Below, in pieces: positions 1-6,414 of a stretch of DNA of 10,048 bases (positions are counted from its first letter, which is position 1; every line of letters starts with the position of its first letter). The position numbers and the translations under genes are program-made. Where the stretch lies: NCBI GenBank assembly GCA_902462665.1, contig CABQCM010000020.1:1-10048 (forward strand), written 5' to 3'. Source of the stretch: an uncultured Oscillospiraceae bacterium. Lineage in GTDB: Bacteria > Bacillota > Clostridia > Oscillospirales > Acutalibacteraceae. The notes beneath the pieces were generated by a model that made no database searches, had not been told where the DNA came from, and worked only from the letters and a program-made list of their open reading frames with translations.

Positions 1-1
1 G

Positions 2-1192
2 CCGGCTACCCTCTGGCGGTGCGCCGACGGCCGGCCCTCTACCACCGCTATCCCCCCCTTCCCCGTAGGACGGGTGCCGGACGGCTGCGTGCTTCCCGAC
101 GATTACAACTATGAAATCGCTTATGCCGACTGCTATCAGCGGTTTTTGGAGGGACTCATCCGCGAGGCTGGAATGCCGTCCATCTTCCCCCTGCCGCCGC
201 AGGGCGATCAAGCGGCCGACCTGGTGCTCTATTTCGCCGGTGACGACGACGCCAGTTCGGGAGAAATCAACATGATCGCTTCCGAACGCATGCACGAAAG
301 AGGGCTGCCCTATCATATGAACCTCATGCCCACCGAAGATGGCAAAGGCTTTGTAATTACACGCGAGGAGGCCGAGCTGATTTGTTCGCGTGGCCAGGAA
401 ATTTCCATTCACTACAACTTCCTGAGCTATCCTTACACCCCCGAGGGCTGGAAAACCCAGCACGACCTCTATCTCGCTGCTTTTGGCAAGCCGGCAATCG
501 GCCCGGTCAACCACTGCCTGGTTCAAACGGGTTCCTCGGCCGAGCGGTGCCGACTAGCCAAAGAGCAGGGCGCGCTGGGCGATAACAACAAATTCCAAAA
601 CCACTGCGACCACAACGATATCAACGCCTTTAACCTCATCGGTTATGCGTTTGGCTCGGCTTTCCCCCGCTTCACCATCGACGACGCCGCGCATGGCAAT
701 CAGGAAATCGGCTTCTGTGAGGTCTATGGTTCCTATTACGAGCCGCGCGTCTATGAAAAGACTGAGGAAGAATACGCCAAGATATACCGTTATCTGGATG
801 CGGGCGTGTTTTACGGCCGGACGCTCCAGCTCTTTTTCCATCCCCACTATATCTCGGACATCATCACACCGGCCGCCCCCGCGCTGGAGGCTCTTGACGC
901 AGCAATTGCCTATGTCAAACAGAAGGGCTGGCAGGTGGTCTACTGCGGGCCGGACGCTCTCACCTACTGGTGGCACGACCGCGCGGCCTGCCGGATTCAA
1001 AAGGTGACGCCCCAGGGCTTTGAGCTGGACAATCCCACCGGCCGACCGCTTACCCTTCGGTTGCCGGACGGCGTTCGCGATATCACGGTCGACGGCGTAC
1101 CCGCGACGGCCGAGCGTAAATCCATTGCCGGGGAAAGCGCTTTGCTGCTCACTCTCACAGCTCGGAAGGCGACTGTGGCTTATACCCGGTAG
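2..1192 (+). CDS. Polysaccharide-deacetylase-like protein (NodB-like fold), 5' end missing
   Basis: This reading frame is open from base 2 to the TAG at 1190-1192, so the gene very probably starts left of the window. The first possible in-frame start, GTG at 74, has no convincing ribosome binding site. Seen: a DDD cluster at 242-250 inside a segment resembling the NodB metal-binding aspartate motif, a histidine at 410-412 where the family's second motif would lie, an HPH motif at 839-847 like the family's last motif, then a helix ending in YWWHDR. About 65 residues follow that look like a small beta domain. The spacing and the internal NHC and G-A-F-G-S-A-F-P segments match divergent polysaccharide-deacetylase-like proteins. 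The probable role is hydrolysis of acyl groups on, or other handling of, a carbohydrate; the substrate is unknown. The usual H-x-x-x-H pair is not intact (H-x-x-x-L), so activity is uncertain. Frame use in the first ~70 bases is suspicious (see findings). No terminator is clear downstream. Confidence 0.6.
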   Translation, partial: PATLWRCADGRPSTTAIPPFPVGRVPDGCVLPDDYNYEIAYADCYQRFLEGLIREAGMPSIFPLPPQGDQAADLVLYFAGDDDASSGEINMIASERMHERGLPYHMNLMPTEDGKGFVITREEAELICSRGQEISIHYNFLSYPYTPEGWKTQHDLYLAAFGKPAIGPVNHCLVQTGSSAERCRLAKEQGALGDNNKFQNHCDHNDINAFNLIGYAFGSAFPRFTIDDAAHGNQEIGFCEVYGSYYEPRVYEKTEEEYAKIYRYLDAGVFYGRTLQLFFHPHYISDIITPAAPALEALDAAIAYVKQKGWQVVYCGPDALTYWWHDRAACRIQKVTPQGFELDNPTGRPLTLRLPDGVRDITVDGVPATAERKSIAGESALLLTLTARKATVAYTR

Positions 1193-1389
1193 TTCTTAGT
1201 CAATGGCTATGATGTGAAGCACGGCGAGACAAGCCCCGCATGGCTGGTTGCCGCCCTATCGCGCTCAGAGAGAGGGGTTCCCGGCGGCGTGGCGGCACGC
1301 TTTTGATCTTGTATCCAATCGGTTTGAGTGCCGTCGTGCTTCGCATTTCGCATACTCCTATCTTAAATTTATTTTTGGAGGCGATTTCA
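1193..1389 (+). other. Intergenic leader with overlapping potential hairpins
   Basis: This 197-base gap separates the deacetylase-like gene from the large dockerin gene. A segment at 1291-1298 can pair either with 1249-1255 (seven base pairs, followed by CGCTTTT, a weak terminator-like arrangement) or with 1328-1335 (eight base pairs including one G-T). I see no promoter here with two good hexamers at normal spacing. The last ~30 bases are AT-rich and lead into a strong ribosome binding site. The hairpins could be chance in GC-rich DNA. Confidence 0.3.
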
Positions 1390-1392
1390 TTG
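1377..1392 (+). promoter_or_regulatory. Ribosome binding site that fixes a TTG start
   Basis: GGAGG at 1377-1381 lies eight bases upstream of TTG at 1390-1392. Starting here gives a textbook signal peptide directly. The longer in-frame extension, which could begin at 1240, puts an arginine-rich stretch in front of it and has no comparable Shine-Dalgarno sequence. Confidence 0.85.
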
Positions 1393-4300
1393 AACGCAAC
1401 CTTCCGCAAAGCAACCTGTGTCCTGCTCAGCGTCCTGATGACGCTCTCTGTCACGATGGCCGGTATGACGGCCGTTCTGGCTGAAGGAGCTGTTGTAGAC
1501 GGCCTGAAGGACGCCGCCTACACCGACGACAAAATGACGGTCGTTTCGACGGCTTATGCCGGCCCGGGCGGATCGGCCATCGGTAATCCCTATGGTCTTT
1601 ACAGCAAAAGCTGGTATACCTGGGACGACGCCACCATTTACTACTACTGCGAGGTATACGACCCGGACCAGAGGTCACAGCTGGATCTCGTTTATTTTCT
1701 CAACGATGTCAGCGACGAGTCCATTTATAATTTTCAATTGCCAAGTGGCGGCTACTTCCAGTACACCGTAGCCACGGGTCAGTTGGATGTAGGCGGCAAT
1801 CTTCAGCCGCAGGTTTCCTGCCAGGTGACCGAAACCGGGCGCTCCTATGAGCTGCAGTTTACCCGCGGGGAACAGACCGGCTTCTCATTCTGCCCGGTAA
1901 TCTACGCGGCAGCCGACTACACTGTCAGCTATAGCACCACCTACAATTTGGCGGTCAGCCTCAAAAAGGTACTCTTCGGCGACGAAGCAACCTGGAAGGA
2001 CGAGGCGGCGGTTGACAGCAGTGTGCTGGAAGGCCCGGCCAGAATCGCAGCGGTGGAAGATCTTCTTGCCAAAATCCCCGCTGATTTCTCCAGCCTGACC
2101 CCCGACAACCGCTCGGTGGTTGACGAGGCCAAGGTTGCTCTGAATGCCCTACCCTCGGCTCTGCGCAATGAGGTCAATGCCGAGCTGGTGAAACGGCTTA
2201 ACGATGCCGTCGAGTATCTGGAGGGCTTGACGACCGACGGCATTCAAATCGACGGCGAAAAAGACGCGGATTACACCGACGACAAGATGATGGTCGTTTC
2301 GACGGCTTACGCCGGCGGCGGCCAGGGGCGCATTGAGAATCCTCAGGGCTGGTACAGCAAAACCTGGTACACCTGGGACGACGCCACCGTCTATGTTTAT
2401 TGTGAGGTCTACGATCCCAACCAGAGCGCGGCGTATGATCTGATGTACTATCTCAATGACGTCAGCGAGACGGGTGGCTATACTTTCCAGATGGCAAACG
2501 GCGGCTACTTCCAGTATACCGTTGCCAACGGCGCTCTGGCCGCGGGCGGCGCGCTCCAGCCCAAGATTGCCAGTAAGGTGACCGAAACCGGCCGGGCATA
2601 TGAGTTTAAATTCGACCGTTTGGCAACCACCGGCTTCTCCATCAGCCCGGTTGTCTCGAACGCCGATATCAACTACACCGTTTCCTATTTCACCACCTTC
2701 AACAACGACGCCGGATGCAAAAAGGTTCTCTACAACGACGAGGCTACCTGGAAGGATGAAACGGCCGTCGACGGCAACATCATCCACGACTCTGCCAAAA
2801 TCGCCGCGGTGGAAGAGCTCCTTTCCCAAATTCCCGCCGACTTCGCGGGGCTGACCCCCGACAACCGTGCGGTGGTTGACAACGCGCAGAACGCTCTGAA
2901 CGCCCTGCCCGCCGGTTGGCGCAAAGCGGTCAACGCCGAGCTCATTCAGCGGCTGGAAGGAGCAATTGAGTATCTGGCCACTCTGGTATCGGGCGACATC
3001 CAGATTAACGCGGTGAAGGAAAACGCCTACACCGACGACAAAATGACCTTTATCTCCATGGCCTTTGGCGGCGTGGGCACGCAGCAAATCGACAACACGC
3101 AGAACTTCTCTACCCGGAGCTGGTACACCTGGGACGATGAATTTGTCTACTACTACTGCGACGTTTACGATCCCGAGCAGGCGGCAAAATACGATGTTTT
3201 CTACTTTGTCAGCGATATTTCGGACGATCTTCTCTCCTTTGTCCACCAGGCTCCCAACGGCGTTTACTTCCAATATGAAATTTCCACCGGTGAAGTACAG
3301 TCGGGCGGCGAGCTGGCTCTTGAGTCGGCCCATCGCGTGACCTCGACCGGCCGCGCCTACGAGTTTAAGTTCCAGCGCAAGGGCGAAACCGGCTTCTCCA
3401 TCGGGCCGGTGGTGTATGGTTCGGCTTCTTACACCGTCAGCTACAAAACTACTTATTACAATCCCGGCAACCTCAAACAGATCTTCTACAACAACGAAGC
3501 CACCTGGAAGGATGAGACGGCCATCAACGATCCCGAGTCCGGGGTTGCCGCGGTGGAAGCGCTTATTCAAGAGATTCCCGCGGATATCGCCTCTCTGACC
3601 ACGGCCGATTATACCACGGTAGACACTGCCGACAAAGCGTTTAAAGCGCTTCCCGCCGGCTGGGAAACCAAGGTCAACCCGGATCTCGTGAAACGACTGG
3701 AAGACGCTGTCGCTAAGATGAAAGAGCTGTTTGCCGGCTCGGTCTGGATCGACGGCGAGAAGGACGAAGCCTACAGTGATGACGCGATGACCGTTATTTC
3801 CACGGCCTACGCCGGCCCGGGCGGTTTCCTGATCGATAACACCTACGGCGTTTTCAGCAAGACCTGGTACACCTGGGATGACGAATCGGTCTATTGCTAC
3901 GTTGAAATTTACGATCCCGAGCAGGTTACCCAGATGGATGTTTTCTATTGCATCAGCGATCTCGGCGCGGATGGCAGCTATGTTCACGAACATCCCATGG
4001 GCGGCTACGCTCAGTACACCGTCGCTACCATGACCCCGTCGTTTGGCGGCGCTCTGGCTTTGGATGCGGCCTGTCGCAAGACCGAAACCGGTCGTTCTTA
4101 TGAGTTCCGGTTCGACCGTCTCACCCCGGACGGCTTCTCCATCAGCCCGCTGATCTACGTCAATGAAAAATACACTGTTTCTTATCACACCAATTACTTT
4201 GTGAACGTCAACGCCAAGCAGGTTCTTTACGATAACGACCGCAGCTGGTTTGACGACACTGCCACCGACGGTGTGACCGTTGACGATCCCGCGAAAATCA

Positions 4301-5058
4301 CTGAAGTGGAAGAACTTATCGCTCTGATCCCGGAGGATATCGCCTCCATCACCGTTGATGAGCACAGCGAGGCCGTGAATAACGCCGACAAGGCATACAA
4401 TGCCCTGCCCTCCGGCTGGAAAGCATCGGTCAACGCTGATCTGGTTACCCGCCTGAACGAGGCCAAGGCGAAGATTGCCCAGTTGAAGCTTCAAGAGACC
4501 ATCGACGCTCTGATTGCGGACATTGCCGCTCTGCCTGCTACCGACTCGATTACCCTCGAGCAGGAAGAGACCGTCAACGCTCTGCTCGCACGGTACAACG
4601 CACTGGACGACAACGCTAAGGAGGCCGTTACCAACTCGAATCTTCTGACCGCTGCCGTGGCCAAGCTGGATCAGTGCAAGGCCGACGCTGTCATCGCTCA
4701 GATTGACGCTCTGCCCGACGCAGATCAGATTACTTCGGATAACGCCACCGACGTGCAGAGCGCCAGAACCGCTTTTGCTGGACTTACCGAAGCCCAGCAG
4801 GCTCTGGTTTCCAACCTCAGCAAGCTGGAAGCGGCTGAGGCAGCCTTGAAGGCCCTGGAATTCACGTTGGGCGATATCAATAACGACGGCAAAATTGACG
4901 CGGCAGATGCATTGCTCGCCCTGCAGCACTCGGTAAAGCTGATTACCCTCGAAGGCAACAAAGCTACCGCAGCCGACGTAAACCACGACGACAAGATTGA
5001 TGCGGCAGATGCACTGAAGATTCTTCAGTTCTCAGTGAATCTGATTAAAGAATTCTGA
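1390..5058 (+). CDS. Secreted protein with four CBM9-like/helical modules and a C-terminal type I dockerin
   Basis: This 1222-residue protein starts at TTG 1390 behind a strong GGAGG. Residues 1-31 form a signal peptide (likely cleavage AVLA|EG). Four homologous units begin near residues 37, 288, 540 and 788. Each has a ~175-residue beta-rich domain, with D-G-E-K-D-A-x-Y-T-D-D near its start and W-Y-T-W-D-D followed by an E-V-Y-D-P strand, as in family 9 carbohydrate-binding (CBM9/DOMON-like) domains. A ~65-residue helical domain with I-P-A-D and A-L-P signatures follows in each unit. Two further helical repeats of the same style occupy about 1035-1157. Residues 1158-1222 are a dockerin with two calcium loops (D-I-N-N-D-G-K-I-D-A-A-D and D-V-N-H-D-D-K-I-D-A-A-D). 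No catalytic domain is visible. The inferred role is multivalent binding to an extracellular glycan while docked on a cohesin. The beta domain could be another sandwich fold; the dockerin is secure. A terminator follows the stop by 24 bases. Confidence 0.85.
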   Translation: MNATFRKATCVLLSVLMTLSVTMAGMTAVLAEGAVVDGLKDAAYTDDKMTVVSTAYAGPGGSAIGNPYGLYSKSWYTWDDATIYYYCEVYDPDQRSQLDLVYFLNDVSDESIYNFQLPSGGYFQYTVATGQLDVGGNLQPQVSCQVTETGRSYELQFTRGEQTGFSFCPVIYAAADYTVSYSTTYNLAVSLKKVLFGDEATWKDEAAVDSSVLEGPARIAAVEDLLAKIPADFSSLTPDNRSVVDEAKVALNALPSALRNEVNAELVKRLNDAVEYLEGLTTDGIQIDGEKDADYTDDKMMVVSTAYAGGGQGRIENPQGWYSKTWYTWDDATVYVYCEVYDPNQSAAYDLMYYLNDVSETGGYTFQMANGGYFQYTVANGALAAGGALQPKIASKVTETGRAYEFKFDRLATTGFSISPVVSNADINYTVSYFTTFNNDAGCKKVLYNDEATWKDETAVDGNIIHDSAKIAAVEELLSQIPADFAGLTPDNRAVVDNAQNALNALPAGWRKAVNAELIQRLEGAIEYLATLVSGDIQINAVKENAYTDDKMTFISMAFGGVGTQQIDNTQNFSTRSWYTWDDEFVYYYCDVYDPEQAAKYDVFYFVSDISDDLLSFVHQAPNGVYFQYEISTGEVQSGGELALESAHRVTSTGRAYEFKFQRKGETGFSIGPVVYGSASYTVSYKTTYYNPGNLKQIFYNNEATWKDETAINDPESGVAAVEALIQEIPADIASLTTADYTTVDTADKAFKALPAGWETKVNPDLVKRLEDAVAKMKELFAGSVWIDGEKDEAYSDDAMTVISTAYAGPGGFLIDNTYGVFSKTWYTWDDESVYCYVEIYDPEQVTQMDVFYCISDLGADGSYVHEHPMGGYAQYTVATMTPSFGGALALDAACRKTETGRSYEFRFDRLTPDGFSISPLIYVNEKYTVSYHTNYFVNVNAKQVLYDNDRSWFDDTATDGVTVDDPAKITEVEELIALIPEDIASITVDEHSEAVNNADKAYNALPSGWKASVNADLVTRLNEAKAKIAQLKLQETIDALIADIAALPATDSITLEQEETVNALLARYNALDDNAKEAVTNSNLLTAAVAKLDQCKADAVIAQIDALPDADQITSDNATDVQSARTAFAGLTEAQQALVSNLSKLEAAEAALKALEFTLGDINNDGKIDAADALLALQHSVKLITLEGNKATAADVNHDDKIDAADALKILQFSVNLIKEF
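1498..4491 (+). repeat. Four tandem ~250-residue coding repeats (CBM9-like plus helical domain)
   Basis: The units start at 1498, 2251, 3007 and 3751, giving spacings of 753, 756 and 744 bases. Protein identity is obvious by eye (W-Y-T-W-D-D, Y-D-P-x-Q, T-G-R-x-Y-E, G-F-S, Y-T-V-S-Y, A-T-W-K-D-E), but the DNA has diverged considerably, so the duplications are not recent. Units 1 and 2 share the longest DNA matches, for example around 1537-1560 and 2290-2313. Unit 3 opens with I-N-A-V-K-E-N instead of the D-G-E-K-D form. Unit 4 ends its beta domain with R-S-W-F-D-D in place of A-T-W-K-D-E. Confidence 0.9.
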
Positions 5059-5081
5059 CAACCCCCTCCTACCTAATATGC

Positions 5082-5116
5082 AAAAAAGCAGTATGGCGCC
5101 GCCATGCTGCTTTTTT
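5082..5116 (+). terminator. Intrinsic terminator after the CBM9-like dockerin gene
   Basis: The arms at 5088-5097 and 5101-5110 form ten base pairs with one G-T wobble around a GCC loop. They are followed by six T (5111-5116), which can also pair with six A (5082-5087). It starts 24 bases after the stop codon. The sequence closely resembles the terminator of the partial dockerin gene at the right edge. Confidence 0.9.
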
Positions 5117-5219
5117 GCGTCTGTTTTCAAATTTTGCTCTCGCAAATCTGCGTCGCGGCTTGTATGTGGTTGTGTAGAAACCGCTTGTGTCTTAAAATCG
5201 ACCGATTATCGAAAAGCAA

Positions 5220-5248
5220 TGGAAATCACCGCGCGTTTTCTTTATAAT
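5220..5248 (+). promoter_or_regulatory. Sigma-A-type promoter of the LytTR gene
   Basis: TATAAT at 5243-5248 is a perfect -10 hexamer. TGGAAA at 5220-5225 is a 4/6 match to the -35 consensus at a 17-base spacing. Transcription would start near 5255, leaving a very short leader before the ribosome binding site (AAGGTGGTG, 5260-5268). An interrupted palindrome, AATCG-AC-CGATT (5196-5207), lies just upstream and could be an operator, though it is short. Confidence 0.65.
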
Positions 5249-5273
5249 ATTACCGTAACAAGGTGGTGATTTC

Positions 5274-5714
5274 ATGCAAATCAAGATTGAAATAGATCAT
5301 TCGTGTACCGAGCCAAACATCATTATTGTCACAGATTCCATGACAGAAGATATCCAGAACATCATCCAACGATTATCGGAAGATTTCCCACAGGTCATTT
5401 CCGGCAGCAGAGAGGGCAAAGTGGAAGTACTGGATCCAACGGATTTTATTCGGATTTATGCAAATTCAGGAAAGGTCTTTGCGGTAACGCCCCGAGGGGA
5501 ATACGCTCTTCGCCTTCGGTTGTACGAAGTGGAAGAACGCCTTGATCATCGGCTATTTGTCCGCATTTCAAATTCTGAAATTATTAATCTAAAACAAGTA
5601 GAAAGCTTTGATTTAAGCTTTGCGGGCACCATTTGCGTTACATTGTCCAACGGCACGGTAACCTATGTGTCGAGGCGATTTGTGGCTAAAATAAAACGAA
5701 TACTGGGGATATGA
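5274..5714 (+). CDS. LytTR-family DNA-binding transcriptional regulator
   Basis: This 146-residue protein lacks a receiver domain. Residues ~1-50 form a short alpha/beta N-terminal region (I-K-I-E-I-D, then I-I-I-V-T-D) seen in stand-alone LytTR regulators. Residues ~55-145 form the LytTR DNA-binding domain, recognisable by the R-L-F-V-R-I-S-N-S-E-I-I-N-L segment and the C-terminal V-S-R-R-F-V-A-K-I-K stretch. ATG at 5274 has AAGGTGGTG 5-6 bases upstream. Immediately downstream is a DUF3021 membrane protein. This pairing is common in Firmicutes, where the membrane partner is thought to restrain or signal to the regulator. Targets here are unknown; autoregulation is likely by analogy. The gene is richer in AT than the dockerin genes around it. 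Confidence 0.9.
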   Translation: MQIKIEIDHSCTEPNIIIVTDSMTEDIQNIIQRLSEDFPQVISGSREGKVEVLDPTDFIRIYANSGKVFAVTPRGEYALRLRLYEVEERLDHRLFVRISNSEIINLKQVESFDLSFAGTICVTLSNGTVTYVSRRFVAKIKRILGI

Positions 5715-5839
5715 GGTAAAAACTGAAAAATAATTTTTTAGATAGGAAGTTTTGTGCCGTGGAAGCTGGAACGCCCCCCGCTTCGGCGATACCGAAACCG
5801 CCCAATCTTCCGTGTGATACGAAAGGGATGGTCATCCAT

Positions 5840-6301
5840 ATGAAAAGAAAGATACTCATGCGCTGCGCCACTGGTTTTCCAATCGGCGTTACCATCGGCT
5901 ATTTGATTACGATATTTCTTTCGATTGTCTGGGGCGAGGGTCGTTATTTCCCTTGCGTACCCGAGCTGATTTCGACAACGGGCAGTGAAATCAACGCAGT
6001 GATTACGCAAACCATACTGTGCGGTTTGCTGGGTGTGGGATTTTCGGCAGGCTCGATTGTATGGGAAATGGAAAACTGGAGCATCGTGCGGCAGACGGGA
6101 ATTTATTTTATCATTGCGTCTGTGGTAATGATGCCGGTTGCTTATGCCGCATATTGGATGGAGCACAGCCTGGTCGGTTTTGTCCGTTATTTTGGGATTT
6201 TTGTTTTTATTTTTGTGGTTGTGTGGATGATACGCTATGGCATCGCCAGACACAACGTAAAAAAAATAAACGCTACTCTTGGGAAAAACGGAAAGTGGTA
6301 A
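5840..6301 (+). CDS. DUF3021-family four-helix membrane protein, partner of the LytTR regulator
   Basis: This 153-residue protein has a positively charged start (MKRKILMR) and four predicted transmembrane segments at about 11-31, 54-74, 86-107 and 111-131. Its short basic tail is presumably cytoplasmic. Length, topology and the opening G-F-P-I-G-V-T-I-G-Y match DUF3021, which usually sits next to a LytTR gene. I chose ATG 5840 because the family starts this way. AAGGG (5823-5827) is 12 bases upstream, rather far. ATG 5828 would overlap that site, and GTG 5759 would add 27 residues not expected in the family. The 125-base gap after the LytTR gene is longer than usual for an operon, but no terminator lies in it. 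Inferred role: membrane sensor or anti-activator for the LytTR protein. Confidence 0.8.
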   Translation: MKRKILMRCATGFPIGVTIGYLITIFLSIVWGEGRYFPCVPELISTTGSEINAVITQTILCGLLGVGFSAGSIVWEMENWSIVRQTGIYFIIASVVMMPVAYAAYWMEHSLVGFVRYFGIFVFIFVVVWMIRYGIARHNVKKINATLGKNGKW

Positions 6302-6353
6302 ACGTGTATTTGCCTCCGCTGCGGTGATTCCCTGCGGCGGCCATCGTCTTATG

Positions 6354-6398
6354 AACAACGGCCGGTCGGAAGAAATCCTCTTCCGATCGGCCGTTGTT
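6354..6398. terminator. 20-bp hairpin between convergent genes, probable bidirectional terminator
   Basis: The arms at 6354-6373 and 6379-6398 pair over 20 base pairs with a five-base loop. The only imperfection is one position that is a G-T wobble in plus-strand RNA and a C-A mismatch in minus-strand RNA. It lies 52 bases after the DUF3021 stop and 16 bases after the stop of the minus-strand gene. T-rich ends (GTTGTTT on plus, GTTGTT on minus) are modest, so it may also serve as a transcript-end stabiliser. Confidence 0.75.
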
Positions 6399-6414
6399 TG
6401 ATGATACTGTAAAA

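Noticed and set aside
1240..1389. N-terminal extension of the four-unit gene from an ATG at 1240
   Set aside because: It would put an arginine-rich stretch before a clear signal peptide, while TTG 1390 has an ideal ribosome binding site.
1498..4491. The repeats as a mobile element or CRISPR-like array
   Set aside because: The repeat period is ~750 bases, in frame and diverged as protein domains; there are no spacers or terminal inverted repeats.
2149..4986. A 945-codon open frame on the minus strand opposite the four-unit dockerin gene
   Set aside because: It lies wholly antisense to a gene with clear domains. Its repeats mirror those of the plus strand, and it has no recognisable domain. 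Its length follows from GC-rich codon use and repetition.
5078..5269. A 63-codon open frame between the dockerin gene and the LytTR gene
   Set aside because: It starts just upstream of the terminator hairpin, runs through it and covers the LytTR promoter. It has no ribosome binding site.
5738..6358. A 206-codon minus-strand frame opposite DUF3021
   Set aside because: It is antisense to a well-supported membrane protein, shows no domain and its start falls in the terminator region.
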